Positions 1 through 13,300 of a stretch of 64,000 nt of DNA are shown piece after piece (position 1 is the first letter of the stretch; every line of letters starts with the position of its first letter). The notes beneath the pieces are model-generated. The model worked only from the letters and a program-made list of their open reading frames with translations. It ran no database searches and had not been told where the DNA came from. Position numbers and translations under genes: made by a program. The stretch covers positions 20,329,001-20,393,000 of the forward strand of contig NC_092569.1 of NCBI RefSeq assembly GCF_037975245.1, given 5' to 3'. This stretch comes from Apostichopus japonicus (Eukaryota > Echinodermata > Holothuroidea > Aspidochirotida > Stichopodidae).

Positions 1-143
1 CACAGCACTTCCAGAAGATCGACGAAAGGTTGAACGTGACCGAGATCGCTTGATTAAACTCGTTCAAGGCGCTCTTCAAGACAAACAGAACATGACGTCA
101 TGTGTATCCAACATCGACGGATCCAAAAGTAATCTCAAACTGT
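1..143 (+). pseudogene. Relic of a small conserved ORF (copy A, broken)
   Basis: This segment reads as an open frame beginning TALPEDRRKVERDRDRL, the same as in copies B and C, but ends at a TAG at about 142-144 where B and C continue with KQKLK. I do not recognise the product; it is charged and looks helical. It may be an exon of an unrelated gene carried along by the duplication, or chance ORF conservation in recently copied DNA. Confidence 0.25.
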
Positions 144-3100
144 AGCAAAAGCTGAAAGCTAGGACAAATCGGTTTGTCTACAAACCTGAGATAATTTCCA
201 TATTCAAATTTTAGTAACTGATTGATATACCAATATGGTTTTATCTATTTTGTGACTGTAACAGTTGAACAGAAAGTATTTTCATTTCTAGTTACATCAG
301 CTGATATGATTATGAATCAGCAAAGTGACTTTGTGGGTGTTTTTTTTTTTTTTTTGCTGTAGGTTCTATTCAATGGCATTACAATGTAAGACTCTTGTTT
401 CTCGATCACTGAAAAATCTTTATTCAGCTCCATACATACAGGGTGGATATATACATACTGAAGGAAATTCGTCAGGGACATTAAATGTCACCATGTGTTG
501 CAAACTCGTAGACCTTACTAGAGCAGACATGTCTCTGTTTTCCAATTTGACAATCAATACCGTTAATCTCTGCTCCTTCATGTGGTGCTTCAATTTGAAC
601 AAATTATAACCTTAACTTGGAATGGTCACAATCGTTCTTGTTCCACAACGCTGCTTTATTAATTAACAGTTTGAGAAGGTGGCTGATTAAATTGCTTTCA
701 TCCTGATTGTGTATATTCGCCATTTGTAAAATATATAAATATTAACCTTATTGGCCAAAACATATATGATTAGTTTGCTTTATTATTATTATTGATTCCT
801 TGTTTGCATGTGAACCGTACATAATGCATATAAAATAAAGTCATGTAAAGTAGGAGATGATAAAAACTGGAATGATCATTACAAAAACACCCACTTGGCA
901 GCTCCTCTATATGGGCAAACAGGACGCCATTATGAGAATAAAAAATAGGAGATTAATGAAAAGAATATAAATCGTACGTTGCTAGGAGAAACCGAAATTT
1001 GTCAACACTGTGAATAAAGAAGATATGTCATAAAAGAAACTTGTTCATAAGATTAACTACTCTTTAGCAGACTGGTGTAATTGATTTACTATATACTGAA
1101 TATGGCATTATATTGGCAAGTTTATGATTTAAACCTACATTGTAAATATTCATTATTCTTCAACAGCCTGGTGCGTATTCAAGTTGATAAACTATAAACT
1201 GTATATGGCTTTAGTGTACTAAATGAGCGATTGGCATCTAAGTTGTCTATAATAGTAACAAGTTGCAATAACCAATGCAATATCACTGTCTGTCTATCTA
1301 TCTGTTCTGTGGTACGATTGTACAACATCTGACTTTTTTTGACCGTACTAAGACACACTCGATACTAATAGCTAGTACAGTAAATACTGTTCATGTTCCA
1401 CAACCGTGCGTCGGTAACTACTGCCCTGTGTTCGCAACACGGTAACATGTGTTACAGGTGGCACAGTTATTACTGCAAAGCTGTTACACGTCGCACTACG
1501 AGTCCGAAAGGTGGAAATGCGCAGCGACTGGGTAACGAAGACTACTCACTAGCCGTACAATACGGAGTTCGTGGTCGGCGCTGGCACAACACGTAGCCGA
1601 CACACTGCGGTGGTTATTTTATACTGCATGCGAGATTCAGATGGTAGCCTAACTTTTCTTGAATCGTATTTGTAAATCCATTTGATTGAAACATTCTTCA
1701 CGGACAGGTGAATGTGTGAAAATCTCAAATAGATACAGAACAGATACAAAAAATGCAACCTAAGGTGGTGGAGGGGGGACCAGGATTTGCCTTATGGGTA
1801 GTTCCACGTCTAAATTAGGCATTTACATAGAATTATTACCAGCATTTACATTAACATGTGAACAAATTGTTATTTTTTTCAATAAATCATCCTAGTTTAG
1901 TTATATGGAATAATATGTCCTGCACTGTTCAAAACACGGAGAAATAATGTTTCTAAACGGAAGTTTCTAAACTATATCAAAAGAGATGTGAGAAAGCATT
2001 AATATTAGCAAGACTATTTTTTATCTGTAATAAATGTCGTGTACATATATCAAACAAAAACACGACCTCGTGCTTTAATAACGCAAGCCTTTTGCCTTTG
2101 CAGTCATTATTAGTTAGCGATCCTTGCTGTAAATTCATCATTTACATGTGTTGTATTGATTATGGATATGAATTACATGTCAATCATTTCAGATATATTA
2201 TAAAATAGATATAGAACGACACAAGAAACAATTGACATCTCCAGCATTTCCATGTTACGTATTAATTGAAACTATCAGTTGATCCCCTTAACAAGTCCCT
2301 TTAGCATATGAGCCGTATAAAATGCATATAAAATAAAGCCATGAAACGTAGGAGATGATAAAAACCTGAATGAATATTACGAGAAAACAAAAAATCGACA
2401 GTTCCCAGTAAAGTTCAAACAAGACGCTATTATAAAAAGCAAATTAGATTAATGAAAAGGAAATAAATCTAAGATTGCTAGGAGAAACCGGGATTTTAAA
2501 GACTGTTAATAAGGGAGAAATCAATTATGAAAGAAACCTGATATAGAACGACACAAGAAACAATTGACATCTCCAGCATAAGGCCAAATATAGCCTCATT
2601 ATGAAAAACAAAATAAAAAGAGAAAATTAATAAAGAGGATAAAAATGTATATTGGGCCTTTTCTATGAGGAACAGTCCTTTTTCATTCACTATGTAAAGG
2701 GAAAAGGAGAAAGAAACGAAAGCCGTCCATACTCATTAATATGAATATAACAAGTCGGTTAATTAATATTTGTCCTGATTATACTGTAAGGCATAGACGA
2801 TATTAACTCCATCTATATGCTTCGTGTGGCTTTAGATTGCGAAGTGTTTGAATTACGCCTACATTCAAAGTGACTTATTGCAGTAAGGTACATGTCTGTA
2901 TCAACTCCTGTTTGTTTCTGTTCACGTGACAAAAACATAAAAATGCATAATCCTATATTTCCCGAGCATTACATGTCGAACACACATATACTATTCATGA
3001 CCGACTATTTAAGATGTGGTAAGTAAACTCCATAGAAATTGAACGGTAATTCATAGCATCGTACCATTCTGTTTGCACAGAAACTTATACAACTGAGTAA

Positions 3101-3378
3101 CTTTGACCATGATAGTATTACCATGACGTGGTACAGTAATACTTTTATACGGATAATAAACCTATGTTATCAGTAACATTGATTTAATGTGTAATTGATA
3201 TTATTGCAAACAGTGGTTTTCGTGTAATGGAAGACCCGACTGAAAGGTATCTTTACCGTTTCGATTTCATTGATAAAATAGTTCGAGGTGAATCTTTGCA
3301 GCTGTAGATCATTTACCACCATCCTTCGTAACAATCTCATAAACAAAATGTTTGAAAATGAAACTCACCCCACTCAAT

Positions 3379-3398
3379 CCGTCCGTCCGTCCGTCCAC
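3379..3398 (+). repeat. GTCC tetranucleotide microsatellite (copy A)
   Basis: Short run of GTCC units followed by degenerate CCAT/CCGT repeats. It is expanded to about eleven units in copy B and replaced by CCAT/CCAG repeats in copy C. Confidence 0.85.
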
Positions 3399-4689
3399 CT
3401 ATCCATCCATTCCGTCCGTCTAACCATCCAATCCGTCCGTCTATCTTACACCGGCTACTCCCATTTTCATAAGTGACAAAAAGGCTTAAAATTACAACCA
3501 TGAGGGAGTTGATGAATATCCCTGAACCTTTTAATAGCTCGACAACATATGTCAATTTCTAAAAATCGATATAGTACATCAGAACAGGTGCCAACATTCG
3601 GAATTAGACTCTGCTAAAATCTTAGAAAAATTTACATATGAACTTCTGTCATAACTAATAACCAATTAAAACGCCCTTTTGTATAATAAGAAAATAAGAA
3701 ATCAAAGTCTCAGCTCTTTGACTGCATATGTGGAAAAGAAAACGAAACCGATTTTGGAACAAATTTAAATTTAGGAAATGAGTTAGAAACAGATTTAACT
3801 AACATTTCTTGGAGTTGATATCTACAGTTTATCAATACTGCGCAAAAATAATGTATGCTGAAAAGTATTATCGTCTACCTGAAAAGAAAATTAATGTACC
3901 CTTCCCTGCCTGTTGCGACCATCGTGTGTTGTAATAGGATGTTCTTTTTAATAAGTTTTTATTTTCACTTCTTTATCAAAGTTTCACAAGCTTTGAGACA
4001 CTGAAATAGATATGTGTTTTCCCAAAAAACTAGACCCATGTTGATATTAATAACCAAAGATGAGATCTTTATTTCATTCACCTACTGAAAAACTCAACAA
4101 ATATCATAAATGACCATTGCCACATATTTATGTGGTTGCGTACCCCTGCATGGTGCCTATATTCGAAGCTCTTCTCCTCCTCACCTCTTCTCAAATTTTG
4201 GTAGATTAGATCAACAAATACAAATGTCCATCCTAAAACCAAGTGCATACATGACTATAAACTGAATATTTGTGGGACTCTAGACTTATGCTACCATGTG
4301 ATATTATACGGGCAACCCCCACCCCCTCCCCCCACCACCCACCCATACAACAGTTTTGGTGAAGACAATGGATCGAGCAAAGAATGTTTGGAATACTCAT
4401 TCTGTTTCACTTCTTTCTTTTTATGCCAATAGTACAACACAGAGTGCAGCTGTAAGACTACGGATACAGCCAAGATACACAGTTAACCACGTTCTGTTCT
4501 AAACACTAGCAACTTTTACACGCGTATAGACCGCTTGAATTTGATACTATTAATTCAATATCCTGAGTAAATACACTCCAAGGATACACAATAGGCAATT
4601 TAAGTAGTGTAATACATGTGAAAGCAATATATGATTCCACATAAGTGTATACTGCATTAGTATACAACGTCAATGAACTTTGACCGTAA

Positions 4690-5110
4690 CGATGGTGTTG
4701 GCGATGACAGTGATAATGAGAATGAAACCAGTGCCAGGAAGTGATGAGCTGGATGTTAGGATGAGGACGATAAAGACAATAATGATAGACCAGTGAGGAA
4801 GCTGAAAACAACGAGGACGACTTCACAGATGACGATTGTGAGTATAGGGATGACGAGGATGAAGATGATGTTACAAGGAAGGGGAACACGACAAAGAGGA
4901 GGACGGCGAAATTGATGAAATTGACAATGGTGACGATGATTATAAAGATAAGAATAAATATTGTGACATGAATGAGGATGAGATGAGATGATAACGGTAT
5001 ATACGATGACGTTGAGAACGATGAGGTAAACGAAAGCGATGAAGTGGGTGACGATGTAGGTGCAAATGACAATGACGATTGCGATGAACATACGATGATG
5101 CATGTGGTCA
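4690..5110 (+). repeat. GA/GAT-rich cryptically simple region (copy A)
   Basis: This is a purine-rich tract of imperfect GAT, GAC and GAG triplets. It creates a 227-residue open frame on the - strand (4506-5189) that is only Ser/Thr-rich low complexity with no domain. I treat it as non-coding. Copy B has the same tract with many indels that break the frame. Confidence 0.7.
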
Positions 5111-5386
5111 AAAGTACAAAAAAATCAATGGATTGGTTAAAATGGCACGTTAATAAGGAAAGTGTTATAAATTGATTCATTCTCATCATCTTGGATTAAC
5201 ATTTGACTTGTTCAGTACAATTTCTGCAAACTACCGTCAAACAAACCACCATTGCTTCAAAACTGCGAATCTCCTGTGAACTCGTTTCCATGCCAATACG
5301 CTATTTACTTTTTATTTAAAATGACGTGTCATTAGTTACGAAGATCCAAATGACAAAATATACATTAATATCAGCTAAGCGATCTA

Positions 5387-5399
5387 ATTGGCTATTTAA
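5387..5399 (+). promoter_or_regulatory. Candidate core promoter of gene A (inverted CCAAT and TATA-like)
   Basis: An ATTGG (inverted CCAAT) at 5387-5391 runs into a TATA-like TATTTAA at 5393-5399, about 140 bp before the start codon. Gene B keeps ATTGG at the equivalent place and has TTTAAAA instead. A start of transcription some 25-30 bp downstream would give a 5' UTR of roughly 110 nt. This is a motif inference only. Confidence 0.3.
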
Positions 5400-5532
5400 C
5401 AGCAGTACACGACCGTCATTAAACCATCATGCCACTTCTGATTGTTAAAATCCGTTCGGTACGTCGCAGTTCTTGATCTGGATTTTGAAGTTTCATATCA
5501 TTTTACCGAGGTTTGAATCGGGAAACAGAAAC

Positions 5533-5587
5533 ATGAAGTCCACCGTTATTTTGCTTTTGACAGTAGCTTATGTAGCCCTGATCAGAG
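5533..5587 (+). CDS. Gene A exon 1, signal peptide
   Basis: Encodes [18 protein letters not shown]: a basic start, a hydrophobic core, and a codon split after its first base (phase 1). The donor is GTAAGC. The same exon is found at 25740 in gene B, but not in gene C. Confidence 0.9.
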
Positions 5588-7262
5588 GTAAGCCTATTGT
5601 AATTTCTTCTTAATGTTACTTAATGTCCATTCATATGTAAAACAGTGTAATGTGAAAGATGTTGACTAGTTCACGTCTTCGTTTAATGTTTATTTTGTAA
5701 TAAAAATCCTCCCATGTAAAAAACAAATATATCTGTTCTTTAATACTACCTTCTATTATCCGTATACATCGATACCTACCTTAGTTGACATTAGCAATGA
5801 AGCTAGAGTTTTATGAAGCTAATAGATTATTATGGCATTGCATATCGAACAGTACCAATAAATCTGCTCAAAGGATGGCTAAGAAAACGTATGATATCCC
5901 TAATATGTTTTATTACAAACTTCACACAAAATTGTGTCAGTAATTGTTAGATCGACTTATATATTGAGTATATTGTAAAGTTGTGTAATTCTGAGCCAAG
6001 GCAAGCCATATTTACAAATTACTGAATAGCCACTCGGTCTTAATTAGAAATCTGTGCGGTTACAATTATTATAGTAATCAAATGTATATAGTTTTATTCC
6101 GTTTGATACAGAATCTCACGAACCTTTAGGTACAGAAGCCCTTAATTTCGAAATCTAAGCTACCTTTTAGACCCATGATTTTATCATATGTTGACGCCTT
6201 TTATGGTACATGGACTAACTTTATATTATAGTTATGAGTATTTTATAGTAACCTTTTATCAGTTTAGAGTAGTTTTTAATTCATTTAATACGTGTTTGAT
6301 ACCTAAATAGCAAAACTATCAATGTTATGGATCGAATATCATTTCAAATAACAAAGGAAAGAACAAAGAATAATATGGAATTTTCCAATTGGCATGTTAC
6401 ACTGATAGAGAGGTAATTCTATGCGACGAAGCCTTGGTTGGTAATTGTTGTTTTTTTTTTCAAATCAATTAACTATTTGCTCGTTAAACTGAATCATTTG
6501 GTAGCAATTTAAGTTCTTCTGGTCAATGAAAGTCTCATTTTAAGTGATTTTTTTAGCTTAATATTGATCGATGAAAAGTGAAACTTAAAAAACAGCAGTA
6601 TGGGTTGGCTGTGTTTGTCTCAAAGCACTGGTTTAATGTTCTATTTTGTAAACAAAGTTTATTTTGCACAAATTTAAATATATTCCGATGGCAGAGGTTG
6701 ATTTGTCAATAAACGTACAGGGAATTTCCTGCATATTTAGATCAAAATCACATCCTTACAGCATTTTCTATGACGAAGAAAGGAAGACATTTTCAAATTT
6801 GATTGTATTTTGTGAATGTATCTAGCGAAAGATGAGTGAATGGTGTCGTCACATCAACTCAACTGGAAACTTATTTACTTTCTTTGTAAAGCTGAACTCA
6901 CTTATTTCGCAGAGGCCAAACATATTTCTACAAAAATAAAGTTGTTTTTTCTTTAGCGTAAAATGAGCCGATGAAAAGTAAAAAAGAAAAACAAGCTTTA
7001 TGGGTTGACTGTGTATGTCTCATAGCACTGGTTTGATTTTATATGTTGTAGTCAAATTTTATTTTGCATAAATATAATTATATTCCGATGACAGAGGTTG
7101 ATATGTTAATAATCGTACATCGAGTTTTCTGCATATTTAGATCTAAATCACATCCTTAAAGCATATTCTATGCCGAAGAAAGGAACATTTGATTTGATTG
7201 TATTTTGTGAATGTATCTAGCAAATGATGCGTGAATGGTGTCGTCACACACACACACACACC

Positions 7263-7324
<62 letters not shown>

Positions 7325-10300
7325 ATCACAAAGATATCTTAATTGTACTGAAACACATTTATTTATCTAAATATTGTTTAACTTTGTCCAAAGGATTTAA
7401 GCATAAAACAACTCCAAATATAGTATATACTTTAAAAGATGAAAATATAGGAGAAAACTAAATTATTATAAAGTTTTAGATGATTCATCCCAAAACTGCA
7501 GGAAAGTACATGGAGAACTTTTGGATCATTAATCGTAGTTAATTTATGTATTCAATGCTGTAGAGAAATTTTAGACCCGCAGTTGCTGGAACGAAACAAG
7601 CGAATTTCGACCTTCAGCTGATGGCCTACTGCCACATGATGCGTGAATGGTGTCGTCACAGTTAACTATGCTGCAAATAGGAAAATAAAATGATTTTTTT
7701 TACAGTCATTCTAGATTAACATAAGTAGTAAAGCTTCATCGACCGACGAGGTAGCGAAAATTGACATTCAAGTGCAAATCCATAGTTATATATTTAAAAA
7801 GTGAATATTTCGAAAATAAAAAAATCGATATACATTCAATAACATTGGTATTGTACTGTATTGTTACTCCATGAATAATCGATACTGAAATCGAGGTAAA
7901 GTAATATTTTTAAGTACTCTTTCAAATTGCTTTTATCCACATTGAACAGCTCGTGACTCTGACGTTCGTGGATACTTTAAATGCACAAATAAAGTCGCAG
8001 AGAAGGAAGACATGCAGGTACATACTGCAAATGAAGGTAAGATGGACGGTGTGAACCTTTCTTCTAGTTTACGGACAATTTCATTGTAGAAACCGTTTCA
8101 TAAAATTATACAAAATATTTCGGGCTTGATAATATAGAAAAAAATAATTTTAATATGTTACATCAAAAGCACACGCGTCAGTCAGAATTGTTTTACTTGT
8201 ACTTAAACCATCAATGAATCATTAAAAAGAACATGCCTAATGGACTAAAATGACCTTCTTTTCCCTCTTCATTCACTAGGCAACCATCTCTTAACAAATT
8301 AAAAGGCCATTAAAATATCATTTTACACCAAAAATGCGATATCTACCTAATGAATGGAATGAATGTTATACGCCACTTACCTTGACATACTAGTAAAAAA
8401 TTTACAAACACATTACTAAAGCAGATATATCTCCAAAAGGAACGATAATTTTACCAGCTGTCTTATCGTACAGACAAGCATTTCTGTCGTCTAAGACAGA
8501 AACGACCATTAGACTTACATCTTAATTAATACCATTGGCGACTCAGCATCTATATATCAATTTGTAGGCCAGCTATCAATTTCCGTCATTTTGTTTTGAA
8601 ACTTAATATCGACGACAGAACAAATATATAATGTGTTCTCAGTATATGAACATGTATCCCAACAAAGCACCCAAGTATATATAAGCAGTTTTTATTGTAA
8701 CATCAGATTATTCAGCGTTGGATTAGTTTCTGATGTTAAACGTCACCATGCTTGATTCAATCAAGAACCCTCTCACTCACAACAAAAAAATATCTTACCA
8801 CCCCACCCCCACCACCACCCCACCACCTCCTCCGATTCGCCTAATTGGAAAAATTTCTAGAAAATCAGACATTAAGTAAAATATAGAAGCATTTGGAAAT
8901 TATTCATAATTCTGTTTCACTCCTTTCTCCCATGATATTAAACGTATTCTAGTTACAAGTGCACTTGGTTCAGATAATGAGGTTACCTTGCCGTTGACAC
9001 CACGTCATACACCACGCATAGAATATTTAATCAATTATGTTCATTGGAGAGTCGTATATATACGGCTCTGGTCCGTTGAGATGAACATTGCCCCAAATAC
9101 CTTGCATTTGAATCCTTCCTTGGCATTGTAGAACACTTCTTACTTTTGTTTTGTTTTGCGTGTAATACTTTCATTGTGAAACTTAGTCATCATGTTTAAC
9201 ACGGGCCGCGAATTTTTTTTCCCAAACAGGTTTGCAATTGTGTGTAAATATAGTCGCTCATGATTGGTCGGAAAAGTTACGTCATAACAATGAAATCTTC
9301 ACTTCGAGGTTATCAAAATGTCTGCATCCATTCGTTGCAACGAAGATATACCCGTTCAAAATTACCCGCAGTTTTTCGTAAATATATGTAGATGTGTTTT
9401 AAATTGGTTAAGACATATTGAGCCCACTAGTATTGTACGATCTACTTTGATCGAAGATTTCTGTGAAGGCATTAATCGATAACATCGCACAGTGAAAGTT
9501 TCGTACAGGGGTACATAACACATGCGCTGTAGGCCTATATGTATTAAAACTATGTATAGTAAAGGCTTCACAATTGACGCACCCCGTAATTGACGCACCT
9601 TCAATTATTACTAGCAACGATACAGCAGGCCACTTAAACTTTTTGCAGTCAAGCAGAGTTACACATTTCACGAGTTTGAATTCATTTCAGCTATTTAATG
9701 ACCAAATTGTGGTACTTGTTAAGCTTTTAACACCCTTCCCCTAGTTTTGCACGTATTTTGGGCATTTGGAAATCTTACACCCTAAAAATAACCAACATTA
9801 CCTCAGTATGATAACACTACTCTCTGGGACCTGACCTGTCTGAGCTTAGAGGCTCAGAGCATAGCAAACAACATCTAAAGTCAATGGATGTGTACTAAGG
9901 CCTACACTACAGTTAGCTTATCGACGAATGTGTCAATTTAGGGGTATGAAAGAACTTGACACGGCAAACAGTTTGTGATCAAATTCTGCTCAATTAAATA
10001 GTGCATAAGCACAGAATCTTAAATATTTTGAGATCATAACATTTCTGAGGAACTACTCATATGAAAAACACATACAGTTGAGTGATTTGGATTTTTCCTT
10101 GATAGTCATCGTTGAAAAAATCCTTAAGTGCGTCAATTATGAGCCTACCATGCTACACAGTGCAGTGACGGAAATATATCATACTGTACAATATACTGTT
10201 TTGCGTATATTCATTCAAGACTACTCGCGTCGTGAAGATGATTTTGGTGTAGGCCTACCCATTCCACGAAACGAATTCTGATTTCAATAGAACGGCTGAC

Positions 10301-13300
10301 GAATCTTGGATGACGTAAACACGAACCCGATAGAATGTAGCGTATGTATCATAAGTAAGGTCAACATGTTGCCCAACCATTAAAAGTAAAGTTAGGGCGT
10401 TTGCAGGGAAACCGCGTAACAAGACTTCATTAAGTGTCAGTGTGTAACTCAGTGAATGCCTTCGAACTTCCAAGCGATGGTCATTATTGATGCTGACGTC
10501 ACGAGCAATTGATTATCTGAAAATTCCGTAATTGCAAACCTGTTTGGGAAAAAAAATTCGCACACGGGCCTAGGCTGGATGTAACAATGTTGTAGGACCA
10601 TAGCCATATGCCTAGGCTATCATGTGATTTTACACTGTAATTAAGGACTTCAAGCGATATTACCCTCACCCTATAATATGTTTGGTGAAGACAGTGGATC
10701 AAAGAAGATCAAACAACGAATATTTTGAATACTAATTCCGTTTCACTCCTTTCTTACATGTACTTACACATATTAGTTCCCAGTGGACCTAACACCACGC
10801 CATACGCTACGACAAAAGAGGAACAGGACGTATCTACCACCAAGGATGGTAGGCTTGTTTGTTAATTTTGTTTAGTTAAATTCAATTTATTCCCCACCTC
10901 CCCCCAGTAAAAAAAAAAAAAATGTGCAATTTACTGTTAGTTAATGAACCTAAAGGAGAAGTAAGCCTAAAGACCATTGATAACATTATACACTTACTTT
11001 CATGGTTATCATAAGATAAAGATGCAGCCCACCCCCCCCCCCCCTTGCCCCTGTTAATAATAATTTCAATCTGTTTAGAAAATATCCGTGTGTTTAATAT
11101 CGTGAGAACTGTACACTGTTTGGAACTTAAGGCAAGAGCACCCGACCATAGAACATTTTTGGTGAATACAACAGATCAAATAGAGAACGTTTGGAATACT
11201 AAATCTGTTTCACTCATTTCTACCATGACATTACTCACATTCTAGTTACCAGTGAACCTGGTTCAAGTAATGAGGGTACCTCGCTTCCGGTTGACGCCAC
11301 ATCATACACCACGATCCGTACAAACTGCCTTACGAGTAATGGCAGTGTTATACAGGTAAGAATTAGTAATAGCTATGTTTCGATAATGTTTCGATGTAAT
11401 TCAAATTTTTAAATGTTAATAGCTTTGCTATTCTTTACTTTCATTAGCCAAGTTTAAGTTTAAGAATTATTAGAATGCAACTTATTGAAAGTTTCAGTCC
11501 ACTGTTGCGTTTTACATGTGAGTAATACAAATTCGAAAAATGGATAAAGAAATGATGGGAGCCAGATGGAAACATTAAATATTTGTTCATAAACCTTTAT
11601 TTTTTAAGTTATATAATAACCTAATCGATAAGCCTGATTGTACAGTTGTTGACAATATACGGCGGATTTTAGTTTCAAGTTGTTTGTAGAATTGACGTGA
11701 CATATTTTTGGTAACAACGGAATTATAAATATATCTGCATGGAAGAATGTACCGTTGTACTCGTTGTTCTTGGTAAAGAAGACCAAGGAATAACGCAAAA
11801 CAAAGACAAAGGTTTTATCAACTGTACCATGAAACAAATATCAGTGAAGTGATTTGCGAGCTAATTTGGACGGTTATGTGTCTTCCCAGATACAGTAAAG
11901 TAAAACTGCATCTTGACTTAGCGTTTAGTGTGAAGTTAGTTTTTTTTTTTCTGAACAAGCTATATCATCTTCACGCACCCGCTCAATTTAGTCAAGTTGA
12001 TTTTACGCTGTTAGAACCATTTGAATTCATAATAAGTTATTGTGCATTTGGAATACAGACAATTGTATCCTACATAATATAATCTAAGATGATATTTTAA
12101 ACGTAACTTGGAATCTTTGGGGAGGTTTAACAAGATTGCACAATTTCTTGTACGAGTTTGGTAGAATAAAATAAAATAAAATGAATAAAGTAGCTACAAT
12201 TATTAGTATTCTTTCTCTTAACTTTTTGGAGTGTTGATTTTGGTAATGCCATATTATGATAATTACAATGCAAAAGTTTGAGAGTGGAATTCTGTTCTCT
12301 TCATGCAAATAAAATATTATTTAAGTACAAGTTTATTTGATTGGTGTGTGTGTCTGTTTGCATTGTTTCGTCTGGTATTTGAAAAAAAAGTTTTAATTAA
12401 CCATTTTTCTCTGCTGGTAAAAGCCATAAGATAGTATATTGATAGTATATTGCATACAGTGAACCACAGTTCCTTAATTATATGTTTTGTCTTTCAAATG
12501 TTTATGTCCTATATTTCCTGTCGGTTTCATTTAAATCACATTTTAACTTTTGAACTCTTATGACTTGATTTCTCTTTTGATTCAGAATGGTTCACTTCTC
12601 GTGAATGAAGACTGTACAAGGATTTCAACCTGTGATAATGGAGTAATGAACTACAATGATCTCTACCAGTGTAGCTCTGATGCGGTTTGTGAAGTCCGTA
12701 ACGATGTACGCAAATGTTACTGCATGAGTGGTTACCATGGTAATGGAGTGAATTGTACAAAACACATGACCGACTGTAAGAATTGGTACGATGCTGGGAA
12801 CACTACTAATGGTATTTATACCATCATACCAACTAACTGGAGTGGAGCATCATTTGATGTTTCCTGTAATATGACTGACGGAGGAGGATGGACGGTAAGT
12901 CTAGTATGACATCCTATAGTATAGACGATATATTGCATATGTATAATATGACTGACGGAGGAGTATGGACGGTAACTCTAGAATTACATCATATAGTATA
13001 GACGATATATTGTTTATGTATAATATGACGGACGGAGGGGGGTGGACGGTAAGTCTATAGTTTGACATCTTATTGTATAGACGATATATTGTATATGTAT
13101 AATATGACTGACGGAGGAGGATGGACGGTAAGTCTATAGTTTGACATCTTATTGTATAGACGATTGTATATTTTAATATTACTGACGGAGGATGATGGAC
13201 GGTAGGTCTAGCATGACATCCTATAGTTTACACGATATATTGTATATGTATAATATGACTGACATGGGAGGATGGACCGTAAATCTGTTATAACTGCCTT

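Larger units (their letters stand above)
144..5392 (+). other. Upstream spacer of gene A
   Basis: No gene is supported here. The spacer contains old internal duplications: about 830-1020 resembles 2310-2520, and a block at about 2205-2260 recurs at 2540-2580. There is also a near-tandem block at about 1060-1210, a short GTCC repeat (about 3379-3398), a C-rich tract (about 4315-4345) and a GA-rich cryptically simple tract (about 4690-5110). Sequence matching the first two exons of gene C would be expected near 3630-3950 if they had existed here; I see no remnant. Confidence 0.6.
5588..7949 (+). other. Gene A intron 1
   Basis: A block of about 300 bp occurs twice in tandem (about 6546-6860 and 6946-7248), also in gene B. 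Only gene A has the insertion with the CA/TA microsatellite at 7249-7635. No other gene is seen. Confidence 0.7.

Noticed and set aside
325-609. 94-codon frame, with a copy at 20804-21085
   Set aside because: The copy in unit C (about 45280-45370) has an in-frame TAG, and no domain or splice context is seen.
1393-1596. Less AT-rich block with a 67-codon frame, repeated at about 21880 and 46490
   Set aside because: A one-base deletion in unit C shifts the frame and the protein is not conserved; tRNA or SINE features could not be identified.
4506-5189. 227-residue open frame on the - strand
   Set aside because: It is Ser/Thr-rich low complexity produced by a GA-rich simple tract; the copy in unit B is broken by indels.
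7560-7640. Hammerhead-like core words (GAAAC and CTGATG) near the end of the intron-1 insertion
   Set aside because: The order and the CTGATGG word do not make the required CTGATGA ... GAAA core, and no stems could be drawn.
8953-9022. Possible functional linker exon in gene A (and B)
   Set aside because: Good acceptor but no donor in frame; listed as a relic instead.
9362-9604. 80-codon - strand frame inside the TIR transposon, also at 29227-29469
   Set aside because: Too short for a transposase, no motif; conserved only because the element copies are recent.
12536-12760. - strand 74-codon frame opposite the EGF exon, present in all three genes
   Set aside because: Shadow of the well-supported + strand exon.
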